Below, piece after piece: positions 50,791-62,952 of a stretch of DNA of 64,000 nucleotides. The stretch spans positions 2,309,839 through 2,373,838 of the forward strand of contig JANAVB010016200.1 in assembly GCA_029216955.1 (NCBI GenBank). Direction: 5' to 3'. The position numbers and the translations under genes were made by a program. Position 1 is the first letter of the stretch, and each line of letters begins with the position of its first letter. Source of the DNA: Iris pallida (lineage: Eukaryota > Streptophyta > Magnoliopsida > Asparagales > Iridaceae). The notes under the pieces were generated by a model that did not search any database, was not told the origin of the DNA, and saw only the letters and a list, made by a program, of their open reading frames with translations.

Positions 50791-53439
50791 TCTTTGCAAC
50801 AGATAACCATCTCATTGGCATCTCTTCTGATTTCTGGCTCCTAAGGATGATGTTCGGACTATCGCTTCGAACTATCCATCTCAGTGTGTCTTGCACCTAC
50901 ATGCAGACTGATGGTGGGTCAGTATATCAACATACTGGTGATTGTGAACAAAGTCTACATCGTCTGAAACGATCACTAATTTATTTAGTGAGAAAATATT
51001 TCTGTGATGTTGATCTTGCTACTTTTATCTATGTTCATTTCATGCATATCAGAGTCAGATTACATCTTTTGAAAATACTTTGAAAAGCCACAACTGATCT
51101 CTATTTATTTTAAGCATACAAGGGATTATTCTTTTCAAGCATACAAGGGACTATTAAAACTTGTGAAGTGTGCAGCGTGTTTCATAAACATAATCATTTC
51201 TCTTTGTTCAAGCAACTCATAAAGTCAGTTACAAGCATGATATCATTTATTAAGGGACATTAGCATTTGCATTCTTTTCTCTTATTCAAGACATTCTCAG
51301 GGTCAAACTACAAGCACAATATCATATCCTTTTTTTGAACTGGACTTAGCAATTATTGGCAACATATTAATCTCTTTGAGCATATTCATATTCAAAAACT
51401 TAAGTAACACATACATCAATTTTTCAGTGATTTTTACCGTAGCCGACAGTTCGTCCCTGCACAAGACAAGGATTAGAAAACATAATATACATATCTGAAG
51501 ATTCCTGTTCATCTCTGCATTTCCTTATGTTAGCCGCTCTGACTCTTTGGTTCAGCTCGTCGCTAGTGGACACAGATACCGGCACCCATTTTTTTCATGG
51601 GGGTCTTAATTTTCGGCACCCATTTTCTCTTTGGGGCTCTTAATTACCGGCACCCATTTTCTCTATGGGGCTCTTAATACTTCTCTCTTTTCTTTGATTC
51701 AGAGCCAAAGCTCCTACATATTTCATTCCTTTTCAACTTGTACAATTTCATCTGTACATGTCCAATATTCAGAAACATCTTTGAGGGACATGTAATCGTT
51801 CATCTCTTTGAACCATATTAACAGTTTTATGCAGATATAGCATATCATTCTATCTTTGAAAGTATACAAGTTCGGGGTATATAAGCAATAGCATGGTAAC
51901 AATTCATCTCATTAATTAAACATGGCAACAGTTTGTTTCTTATTAACAGGCAACAGTCTTACTTCTTAGCATGCAAATTATCTCTTTTCTTGTTCTTAGC
52001 ATAGAAATATGTGGATTCTTTTATAAGCATACTCAAATATTACCATCTTGTTATTAGCAATAGCATTCATTCAAAAACTTATATTCTTATTAGGCATAAG
52101 CGAATCAGAAAATGAGTCTTCGTCCACTCACTCAGATCAATCGTCTTCTGTTGTAGAGCCAACAATCCATTTTCTCTGATCATTTAGTGCCTTCGCAGAG
52201 CGGGGAACTGTATTTATACTTTTAGTAATTTTCCTATGAAGTGTTATTACTGAAATTGTCCTTGACTGAGTGACTCCTTGCAATCTGTTTGCTACTTAAA
52301 CCATTAGTACTAATAATCAAAATGATCAAGTTCCACATAATTAGTAATAATAATCAGTTGTTTGTATTTCTTGTAATTGAAAATAAATAAAACAATTTTT
52401 TTTTGTTTTTTATAAGTTGGACAAAACTTGAGGATAATTGTGCCAATTTTGCTGGGTAGCGAGTATAGAGGAGTTGAAGTTTGTGTGCACCTCTCCAGCT
52501 TTTCTAATTGCATGTTCTTGTGATTGCACTCGTACATAGGAGCGTTCAATAATAAAAGTAAGTAGGAATGAATATGCTTACTACAAGAGGAGCCCAATAC
52601 GCATTCATATGGCAGGTAAGTAATGATGAAATCACGAAATTGTGATTTGATCAGTAGTTGCAACATCGGAGCTTGGTGGAGCGCCTTGGATGGCATGAGT
52701 ATAAATTAAGGGGAAGAGATGAGCAGGTTCAACAACTTATACTACAAGGCCGTTGGCAGCTTGAACAACACCCGATAGGGAAGCAGTCAGGACATAAATC
52801 AACATGGTGCAAATAGGCTATTAGTTCTGAGGAAGCAAATATGGATCACACTAGCTAAGAACAGAGATTTACACAAAATTGTCGAAGTTTGCTTTTTGTT
52901 TAATCCTGATGTTGCTGCCGAGGTTAAAGAGATTCATGCAATACTATCAAAGTTTGCTTTCTTTATAAACTCGACTCCAACGATACTACTTAAAGAATCA
53001 TATTACAAAGAGACAAATATTAAACTCGCTCTTCATTGCAAACGCAGTTGCGATTGAGATAAAGCGTTTACATAATATAAGAAGAAGGAGAAGACGATTG
53101 AAAAAAAATTCTTGTTAGGATGATGAAGACTATCGTTGTTCAAAGCAAGATTCGTCCTATATCGACGATTTGCTCCCAGGAACTAGCAAGTCCACGAAAT
53201 AAATTTCTGGAATGCTCGTAGCCACCTCTACACACAACTTGATTGGACTCACTGAACGTCCTTTTTTTATTTCGTCTCTCTCCAAAAGAAGACAAGAATA
53301 GTTTATTCATAGGGAAGGGTAGAAAATCTAACTCTAATCGTAGATGATGTGGGACTAAAATAACAACTCCCAAAGATCGGGATTGATTATCCAAATCTCG
53401 CAATATGGGAATATGCAAATTATCTGCGCAGCCGCTGTC
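50791..53439. other. Unassigned AT-rich DNA
   Basis: No recognisable protein family in any frame; the longest frame (52696-52310, minus, 128 residues) has no motif. Includes a short duplication of CAAGCATACAAGGGA (about 51116 and 51137) and the 34-bp repeats listed separately. It is the least repeat-like part of the window and may be host intergenic sequence. Confidence 0.45.
51577..51680. repeat. 34-bp tandem repeat, three units
   Basis: ACCGGCACCCATTTTCTCT followed by GGGGCTCTTAATT repeats, with GGCACCC at 51581, 51615 and 51649 (34-bp steps). Confidence 0.85.
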
Positions 53440-54069
53440 TACGCAAGTCTAGCCTACGCTGCAGCATCAGCAGTAGTATGCTGTCTAGGTCTTGATATTA
53501 ATCAAAATTACATCTATTGCTCATTCACAACCATTATCCAAATTATAATCCAATAATACATAAAAATGATATTTGGAAACAAATCTGTTAAACATTAAAT
53601 GCAATAACTTTCTAATCTAACTTGAATCTGTGTCTGGCCTTCAAGATATCTCTAACTCCACCCGAAGGAACCCAAAGCCAGATAGCAAGTCATCAAAAAT
53701 TTGTCAATTGAAAAAATATCCAGTCAAAATTGGAACAAGTTCACCATAACACTACGCTACACAATATAATATACATGCATGAAGAAAACAATAATAAGGA
53801 AAAACGAACTATATACATGACACAATATGATACAAAGAGTACAGTTATAACATAAGGACAACATAACAGTCGACTTGATGGAAAGGAAATGAATGAACGA
53901 TATAGCCACAAGAGATCACGTGTACTATATATTTTAGAATACCAATGTTCAATATATGGTTGGGTTAGAAATCAGATAGTCAACACGTGAGGTGTATTGA
54001 CTGAACAAATACTGCATGACGGTCCCCTGACCGAATAAACTCTGGGCTACAGTGGGGTTCCACGTCTAT
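53440..54069 (-). repeat. LTR fragment K (gypsy, minus)
   Basis: The left part matches the 3' end of the C/D/E-type LTR: AGCCTACGCTGCAGCATCAG and GTATGCTGTCTAGGTC. Its U5 hairpin (53454-53476) has arms CTAC-GCTG and CAGC-GTAG, fully paired with different bases from the other copies. The terminal TGTCACGACCC is lost. The right end near 54069 is where L begins. Confidence 0.6.
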
Positions 54070-57000
54070 TGTCAAATCCCTATTTTTGAAATAGGTATCT
54101 GACTGTATTTTTGTATTTTGGGAATTTTAAATTTGGGATATTCTAAAAAATTTATTTCTATTTCTTGGATGGGAATTTTATTCTTATTATTTTTTATTAT
54201 TGTTAAAGTTCCTATATCTACCCCCTTTTAAACTCCAACCCAAACCCTAAATTGTACCTCTCTCTCTCTTCCCACACTCTCTCAGCCGCCTCCTACCAAC
54301 TCTAGTCACTCTCTCTCCCGATCCCTCTCTCTCTTCTCCCTCACTGGAAGACCAGCCCCCCTCTCCCTTATCTCTCATCTCTCTCTCGACCTCCCTCTCT
54401 CCCTCCCAGCCTCCTCCATCCGCCACCAGCACCACCATTTTCATCAATCTACCACCACTGCTTCCCTCCACCACCATCCCCATGGCCGCCGCTGCCACCA
54501 CTGCTCCCATCTCTTCCGTTCCCCTCTTTCTGGAGCCGCTATCGTTATGACCGCCACCTTTAGCCACCAGTGCCACCGCCATCACCACTTCCGACCATCA
54601 TCATCATCGTTGTCGCCGCCATCTCCTCTGCCACTCTCGCCGTGGCCTCCACCTTCCCCTCTCCCTCAGTCACCTTCGCGGTCGGGAGCCGACCTGCTTG
54701 GCCGAGCCCTTCCGCCCCGTTCTGGCCGTGCCACCATCGTCGTTGTCCCCAATCGTGGCCGTCACCACCATCTCCACCTCTCCTCTGCCGCCGCCATCCA
54801 CCCTTCGCCAGCGGGCTGACCGATCCGGTGAAGCAACCTGGTGAGCTCCTCCGCCTCCCTTTTTTTTTCCTCCTGGCCACCACACCAGCTTGCCCGTCGA
54901 GCCACGCTGGCTATGCTAGCCTCGAGTGGCGGGACACCCTCCGGCCCCGCACTGCTCGAGCAGCGATCTCCCCGGGCCACGTGCCTTGGGTAACGTGTAC
55001 TCGATTCACGTGTTCCTTCGTTCCCCGTGCTTCTCGGTATGTGTGCCTTGATTTGTGTGTCATCCTATTTTCCGTGCCACCTCGATATACGTGCTACGTC
55101 GGGCGACGTGCCATCTTGGATTACGCACCGCCTTGGTTTTTGTGCCTCGGCCTTTGTGCCTATCTCGTGATCCGAACCGTATCGATTTGTGTGCACGCAT
55201 CGATTTGCATGCCGTATTGGTATGTATGCCACCTTGGACTTCGGGTCGCTCCGGTTGCGTGCCGTATTGAATTGCGTGCCTTACTGAGTCTTACATCGTC
55301 TCGATTTACGTGTACGCCTCAATTTGCGTGTCATGATGATTCATGCGCCAACTCGATATTCACGATCCCTCGATTTACGTACACGTCTTAGTTTGCGTGC
55401 CTATATCGGTCTACGTGTACGTCTCAATTTGCGTGCACGTTATGTTTCTCGCTCGCCTCGATCTTTGCATCATTTCGATTCTCATATGCGTCTTGATGCA
55501 TGTGCGTGTCTCGATTTGCATGTCCATGTCAATTCGCGTGCTTCGATTTTCGTGTCGGATTCTTGTGCTGCTTGCGGGACCTAGACGGTATAGCCTCCTG
55601 CCATCCAACGTAATTTCTATTATTATTTTAATATTTTATTCTAATGATTGTTTATTGTATGTTTTGAGGACTTCGATGGACGTGCCACCTTGGATTGCGA
55701 TCGTCGAAGACTTGCTTACCTAGCCGAGCCCTCTAGGCAAGTATCCCTTGCTCATCGACAGCTCTTGCCCACTCTCCTAGATTTTATTGTATTTTAATTA
55801 ATTGTAATTGTAAATATATAACCATGAGTAGTGTAGCTATTATAGAACTGCTATGATGATAACTTAGGATAGCTTGGTTCGATACTGGGTTAGGCCGTAT
55901 CGGACAACTCGGACGGGTCATCTACACCTCTGAGGACACGAGCACGACTCACATGTATGGATTGTCCCCATATGCCCCGTGTCCGACTCGCGATCGGGTA
56001 ACGACTTGGCTAACTGTTTCTATGACTTTGCTTGTGGCTTGGATATGACTGTTGGTCTTGATGCGCCCTGTGTGGCGGTTCTTGTTGAATGTGTTGGCTT
56101 GGCACCCAGTACGCATCGTAGTGTTGCTGGAGGCCGCGACTTAGTGTTCTCGGCTATGTTTTGGTTTCCAGTACGCATGGTAGCGCTGCTGGAAGCTGAG
56201 ACTTAGTGTTCTCAGCCTGTGATTCTGCGGCGGGTTGTGCCGAGTGGATTTAGCCCCAATTCGCTGGGTGCTCCCGTCCAGAATACAGAGGAGACTCTGT
56301 CGAATTTTTCTAAAATTCCCGGTCGAGTTCAAAGAATTAGACAGAACCATTCCTTTGGCTTGCTAATGTAGACTCGTGCTTACTTGTTTTGGATATAGTG
56401 GCCTGATTCCAGTACTTGCTAGGTAGACTCCTGACTAGACTAGTCGCCTAGCTCTTGACTTGTATTGTCCGTCGGATAGCGTAAGGAGCACGGTTCCACT
56501 CGGAAGACGGTCTGAAACCCTGGTCCTTGTTTGGTTTAAGGGTTGTGGATCTGCTTCAGAGCGGTTCATGCAACCCTTGCCATTTTTTGGCGACATAATT
56601 AATAGACTCGTGTTCCCCCAACCATTCTTTCTAGAAGTTATCCTAGTCTAGCCAGCTAGGACTGATAGTTGTCCTATGTATCGGGATTTATGATTTTTTG
56701 GATATATCTGAGGATTGAGTATTATGGAGAGTATGATCTCCAGATATTGATTGATAGACTCACATGGATTTTTGGATAGTGTCGCTATTTCTTTTGATGA
56801 TGTTCTAATTTGATCATATATGACTATGTGGATTCTTGGATTTTGATGATCGTGAATATTTCGCAGAACGAGGAAAATATCGAGGATAATATTATGATTT
56901 TTAATCGACTTCCCAAACGCCCAAAACCTGGATTGATTGCTATGTCTTAGTAGTTGAGAGGTTTGTTTCTCGATAGCTTGTGATAATTGATTTAGAGGAC

Positions 57001-58130
57001 CCTGGTGAGCCAGAGGGCCTAATATTGTTTATGAGGATTAGCGTAGTATCTGACGATTTTACTCTTGATCTGATCTCCATCATAAAGGGGAGACTCTTGT
57101 TAGATTGATCTGGTGGATGGACCGACTTGATGATTGGAGCTGTAGGCTCCCATATATGCTTGAGATGCTATTATATTAGATATTCTGATCTTGTACTAGA
57201 CCTGATATCCATGCCATGATGTGGGCAGATGATTTCATGTGACTGACAGATTTGACCTTGTCCCCGACATGACTACTTGTATCCGTGCTATAAGTCCAGC
57301 TTACCCTTTGAGGTACTGGCCCTCATTTTGCACTGCAGTACTCCTTGTCTACTGGCACTTGAGGTGCTACTTCCATGATTATATGGCATTGCGATGCCAT
57401 ATTGATATTCTAGCTATATTATATGATTACCTGCACGGGTACCTTGGTAGTTGGCCTTTAGTCTTAGCGTGGTCAGGATTGCTTGCTTGCTCATTGTATA
57501 ACACTAAGGATGGATCACAACTGGGACTATAGGTGCCAAGATTGATTCTTACGTAGCATTTTCGTACTAAGGTACGACATTTAGGAGGATGATCATGTGA
57601 CACGGCATGTGATTCCGGATAAATGTATGGATAATCTAGGCAACTTAAAATGGTAGAAGCATTGGAAGGAAACGGAATCTGAGATCGTGCAGCACTAGCT
57701 GCTTCCCAGACATCTAGTCATAGAGTGCAGGTTGGCCGCTACGGATATTATTACCGTCCGCATTAGAGGATGGCAGTATCCGGCTACCTTACTATAGCTT
57801 ATATACATGGCATGCTCAGCACGGTGGCCTTACGAGGGGCCAGTGGTGACATGCATAGCCTGGTGGTCTTACGAGGGACCGGTACTTATCTAGTCTTGAT
57901 ATATTTGGGTCCATTAGCTTTCTAGATTGGCACGATCTGAGGATTCCTATATTGCATTATTGGGGCAACCCAACCCCCACCTAGACAGCCGTAGGCATTT
58001 GAGTGGCCGTTTATTCATATAATTGTTTAGCTTGTTGCCTGCTAAGCTTGTTGGCCTGTAATGTTGCCCGGCGCGGAAGTTCATTCCCTTGTTCTTATTT
58101 GATATAGGGGTGGATTACTGTTCCGATGAA
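54070..58130 (+). repeat. Long LTR L (left part)
   Basis: A probable LTR start TGTCAAATCCCTATTTTTG at 54070. Next come a GC-rich CCACC/GCCGCC block (54240-54960), a degenerate CGTG repeat block (54970-55570) and T-rich LTR-like sequence with no domain. The order matches C in its own sense. It is cut at 58130 by G and resumes at 61111. The duplicated pair CCAGTACGCATSGTAG (56105 and 56168) lies within. The frames at 54570-55391 and neighbours are composition artefacts. Confidence 0.5.
54970..55570 (+). repeat. Degenerate ~20-bp CGTG repeats in L
   Basis: Phrases such as CGTGCC, TCGATTTGCGTG, TCGATTTACGTG and TTGCGTGC recur every 15-25 bp over about 600 bp. Too diverged to give one unit. Confidence 0.7.
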
Positions 58131-60811
58131 TGTAACGTCCCAGTCCCAAAATAAGTAGGACTAAGTACGTAGACATGCCAGCTGTACTTATATGAAGAAT
58201 ACACCAATATATGGTAATCCTCGTATTGGTACATAAGCTGTAATAATGATATATGATAAGCCACAATAATATAACTAAATCTCATCCACAACTCAACACA
58301 GAGAATATAATAAAGTCCACTAAATAAGATAAATGATGATGCCAAAATATAGCCGGGTGGACATTCCCACTCCAAACAGCTATGGAAAAATAGTCTCAAC
58401 TAAATGGAGTCCAACCTCCTCAAACAGCAAGAAAGATGATAAAAAGATGTCCAGTACATGGTCTCAGATAATAAAGAATAAAACTAAGTATAAGCAAAAG
58501 ATGCCTCGTCACCGATGTATGATGGATCCAATGCTGCACCATACTCCTCAGGATAGTCCTGCTCGTCTAATCCTGGAGAGATCACCAGGTCCTCAGAGGA
58601 ACGTAACAAGATACAGAAAACATGCCAAAGTAACTGAATGTGTAAAATATACAACTATGACTCTACAGGATCTCCTAACAGTCTATGTGAGATGCACTTT
58701 AGAGGACAACGTTCTACGCAGGGGCTGTAACGGATTCACGCAAGCAAGTAATAAAGAGTGGCCGTCAAGTAGCGCTCATCCGAGACACTATCGGTCGGGC
58801 CGCACGTAGTGCTCATCCGAGTTACTATCACCCATAATGTGTGTAAAAAGTAAATATAGCCCCTACGCTAGTAGCTGTCCCCTCCCTCCAATGCTCCTGT
58901 CCAAGATGTATCTACAACCTGTCCAGTTGGCAACTGCTATGGCTTCTAACTCGACTCACTAATAGCAGTTACCTCCTAACCGTCGCACGTCCCGTACGTA
59001 TCGATGGCCAGTCGAGTACGCAGGTCCGTGTCCTATATGAACTCACTCATCACGTGATACACATGTGTCAAGGCCATAGAGGATATGAAAATACCCCGCA
59101 TACTCATAGGGTAGTCAACTGACACAAGGTCGACATGCAAATAAGACATAAATAAATATAACGACTAAATTTAGCCGCTTGCACCCAAGTGTGACTTGGA
59201 CGTCCAATAGAAACAAAATGACAAATAAGAGAAAGAAATATGCAATAATAAAATATACTGAAAATAAATGAGCACAATCAGAATCTATGGCAAGGTATAC
59301 TTCCCTACGGTGCGAGAAGGGCAATCCAAGAGTAGCAAGCGTCCGCACAAAACTCACAAATCACATATGACTCCAGACGCTGAAACAAACATCAAAAATG
59401 ATCTCGATGAAGAAGATATACCTAGGAAACGCCTGTCCAAAAGTCTAATTCTGGAACAGGGGCAAAATCAAAATTTCGGGTCAAAACGATGTCCGCCGTT
59501 GGACCCGCTTCGTACCGAAACGCGTGCCAAAGTCTATGGTCTCTAAGGTCGTCAAACTACATGTCTAAGGATTCAGTTTGAGGAGAGGAACTCAACGGTA
59601 TGTCCAGTTTTGGATTTCGATGAGCCGGGCACAAAATTGCCCGTTAGATTGGATCGCGGGCCCGCCAAATTTTGGCGTTCCGACCAACCTTCTCGGAATC
59701 GTACCAAACATGGCATGCTGGACCAAAATTTCGTTTCGGACCTGTTGGCGCAAGTTTCGTCTCGATTTGACAAACGTGCACAAAGTTAGGGCAAGGTTTG
59801 CAAATTAGCGATACGGGGGTATCTTGACGGATACAGACTGGTTTCGTCGCACACACGCGACAAAAATAAGTTCCGTCAGTTCCTACACGTCAGCAACATC
59901 CATACGCGCCTTTCGATGTGTATAGCGCGCGACTACGTCGCCCGGTTTGTCGGGACGCGTGCCGTATCGGGAAAATTTTAGAAATTTTAAAAACAGAATA
60001 TGTAGGTTTTTCTGGATTTTTCGAGACTCATAACTTCCTGCACAGACCAGGAAATTCAAAATTACGAACTCGATTGCACAGCCCTATTTGTTGTTACCAA
60101 AAATTATTCAGATGGATTTTAGAAACTGTTCTTGGATTGGCAAGTTTTTGCCTTCCAAAGTAGGGTGTTCAAGTACGAAATCTGCTCGATTTTCGACTAA
60201 TCGAACGCCAGTTTTGGCTTCGATTTCTGGGACAATACGAAGCATCTAAAATCGAAGTGTTTGAAGAGTTATATAAGCGTATAGATGGTCTTCATACCTG
60301 AGAAGACGAAATGCGAAACGGTGGAGCATGCGGTGCGGGAGTCGGGCGCGAAGTCGGGGTCGGGCAGCGTGGCTGCTGCCGCTGGAAGGTCGTCGGGGCT
60401 GCTCCCCTTCCTGGCGGCGGCTCTCGCGGCGGTCGGGGCACGCGCGACGGCGAGGTGGCTCAGGCGAAGGGTGGCGGAGGTCCAGGGAATCGATGTTCGG
60501 TTTGTGGATGAAATTCGATAGGTAATTTCTCTCGAGAACCCTATTTCCCAAGCAGTTTTATATGGTGTTTGAATCCTATTTTAGGATTAATCCGAATTGG
60601 TTTTTGTATCGAATATGGGTCTAGGTAGTGGAGAATTCTCTAAGGGATATAGGGGAATATTTCTAAAAATTTTGGTTGAAGATTTGATAAATTCAAATCT
60701 TTCGATTCTCCACATTCTTCTTCTCGGCCGAGCACGGCTCGGGTTGCCCTCTGGTACTGTAGCAATGCTACAGTACCGAATATAATATATTTTTTTAAAA
60801 GAAAACTTAAA

Positions 60812-60861
<50 letters not shown>

Positions 60862-61110
60862 CTCCTAATCAAGCCCATATAAGTAAAAATCTAGAAAAGA
60901 ATATTAATTATCTAAAACATACTAAAATTTAAGAGACTATATTTTAAATAAAAATCAAGCATGCACACACACAGTCATACATTATCGCACACACACATTA
61001 ATTATATAATTTAAACTAGTCATAACTAAATTCATAAAATAACAATAAAATGTAACACAAATATAAATAATTCATAAAAATTTAAATAAATAAAAAAATG
61101 GGGGTCTACA
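58131..61110 (-). mobile_element. Solo LTR G (2980 bp)
   Basis: In sense it starts TGTAGACCCCCATTTTTTTA at 61110 and ends GGGACTGGGACGTTACA at 58131. The flanks are ATGAA (58126-58130) and ATGAC (61111-61115), a 5-bp duplication with one mismatch. It has no second LTR. The end resembles A and B, not C/D/E. It contains a block like C's 158-bp repeats (59440-59730), a GC-rich patch (60310-60500) and a (TA)n run at 60817-60860. Confidence 0.8.
60817..60860. repeat. (TA)n array in G
   Basis: Uninterrupted TA run of about 44 bp. Confidence 0.9.
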
Positions 61111-61519
61111 ATGACAGATTACGAGTCCCGGTTGGCCATACAGGTGTTATTGGATGTTAGGAAGATTGTGACGATTGTTGGTTATTTAGCTGTATTAGTT
61201 GTGGATTGTTATCGTGCGTTGGTACTGCATGATCCTTACCCTCTTTTACTGTTCATTTATGCTCTCCTGCTTCATATTTTATCCTACTGGCTTTTCTTCG
61301 CCCGTCCTTGAGCCTTCCTTTCTGGTACTTGCTACGGATAGCCTGACCAACCCTGGATTGTTCCCAGATTGCCTGTGACCGACCCTGTGGATCTTCCAGA
61401 CTTGACTTGGGGGATGCGCTTCAGTTCCTGACCATGCTAGGAACTGTGAGAAGGTATACTCGTCTACCTTATTATCCAGTACTGTCGATTTCCTGATTAT
61501 TATATGAGTACTTTTCGCT
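61111..61519 (+). repeat. Long LTR L (right part)
   Basis: Continues L beyond G, ending where H begins. L's own 3' end with hairpin and TGACA is not seen, so it must lie beyond H, outside the window. Confidence 0.45.
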
Positions 61520-62569
61520 TGTAACAACCACTTTTTTAAAATGAGAGTAATTTTGAACTTTTGTAAAATTTTATTATTTAATAATAGGATTTATGAGAAT
61601 TTTTAATTAATTTAATACTATTTAAAATTGGTGAATTATAATTTTGATGTGTTAGCTAGTGAACCCTAGAACTGTTGAGCCTAGAGACTAACCATGACCA
61701 TGGGGACCTAACCATGTGATTAGAATGACTATTTATAACATTTTAGACTAAGGGTATTTTGGTCATTTTGTGACTTTTGAATTATTTAGAATTTTGATTG
61801 GGGTACGGGGGAGAATAAATAGTCATGTGGATAATTTCCAAAGTAGTGTAGCCATGTACAACCTCTCATGTTTATTATCAAGCCATTCATATGTCTATCT
61901 TGTACTCTAAATCACTAGTTCACTGTAGCTCTTTACTTATAGTAGATATTTCTTTTACAGTCTTCTCTTTTACTTCATGTATATTCTCAGCTTTTCATGT
62001 TTCTTACTCTATTGCCTGTATTATATTCATGTCATGATATGAACTGCGTGAGATGTACTGTACTCGCTCCCGTCCTGACTGGACCTGTTAAAATATTATA
62101 GATGACCTTGAGAAGCTGTGTCCCACTTATTATGGAGCAGGCCTAGATGACACATGTGAGCTGGACTCTCAGGAGGACCCAGCACTTGCAGAGGATATTA
62201 TCCCAGTAGACTAGGCTAGTTAGCTAGACTAGTATCTATTTATCTTCATGTCTTGTTGGATACACTTGTACTTATTTGAAGTTCTGGATTTTTGGAGTTG
62301 TTTATCTTGGAATCTAGCTCTCTCTCTTGTCTTGTATTTATCATCTGTGGATTCTGTGATTTCATCTATTCTATCTTATCGTACTTTCTTTCTTAGTTGT
62401 AATTGAGTTGTAATTTATTATGTCACCTCCATTCGGAGTGTATATACTGTACAGGTACCTTATAACTGTTAGATGTATGTGACTTAGGACAGCGTTCTAC
62501 CGCCGACACTGTGGCGTAGGCTGGACGTAACCACTTCCCGTGCCCCTATACTGGGTGCGGGTCGTGACA
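61520..62569 (+). repeat. Element H 5' LTR, compact (1050 bp)
   Basis: Starts TGTAACAACCACTTTTTTAA and ends GGGTGCGGGTCGTGACA. The first 280 bp follow E's LTR closely (CTAACCATGTGATTAGAATGAC, GGTATTTTGGTCATTT) and the last 550 bp match the LTR end. The middle 3 kb of E's LTR, with W-boxes and TA array, is absent. A U5 hairpin lies at 62497-62519 with one G-U pair. It is a 5' LTR because the primer site follows. Confidence 0.85.
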
Positions 62570-62720
62570 CATTTTTAGTGGTGGCCCATGCAGGTCGAGA
62601 TTTGCATTTGTGCGAAGTCGTGGTAGTGCGACGATTAGTTGTACTGATGCGCACCTGCCATTAGAGATAATGAATAGGTTTTATAATGAGAGGATATTCA
62701 ATCACATTTAGGATTCTTTG
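62570..62720 (+). promoter_or_regulatory. Element H leader: primer site and hairpin
   Basis: Nine nt after the LTR comes TGGTGGCCCATGCAGGTC (62579-62596). A weaker hairpin (arms 62619-62629 and 62641-62651, four G-U pairs and one mismatch) stands where E has its 12-bp stem. Confidence 0.7.
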
Positions 62721-62878
62721 AGAGATTCCTGGGACAACCCTTGAGAATCTTATTTTAACTTTGATTTGAAATCTCTTTTACCCTTGATTTGATTCACCCT
62801 TACTTCTTGTTATTGAATTTGATTTTGATGGATTATTGTTGAATTTTGAATCTTGATGTTAGTTGTTGAATTTGAGTT

Positions 62879-62952
<74 letters not shown>

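Noticed and set aside
52310..52696. A 128-residue minus frame as host gene
   Set aside because: No motif, a Lys/Ile/Tyr-rich C-terminus typical of AT-rich DNA, and no splice or promoter context that I can support.
54570..55391. A 273-residue Pro/Ser-rich frame in L
   Set aside because: Low-complexity CCACC-type sequence running into degenerate CGTG repeats, with overlapping frames on both strands.
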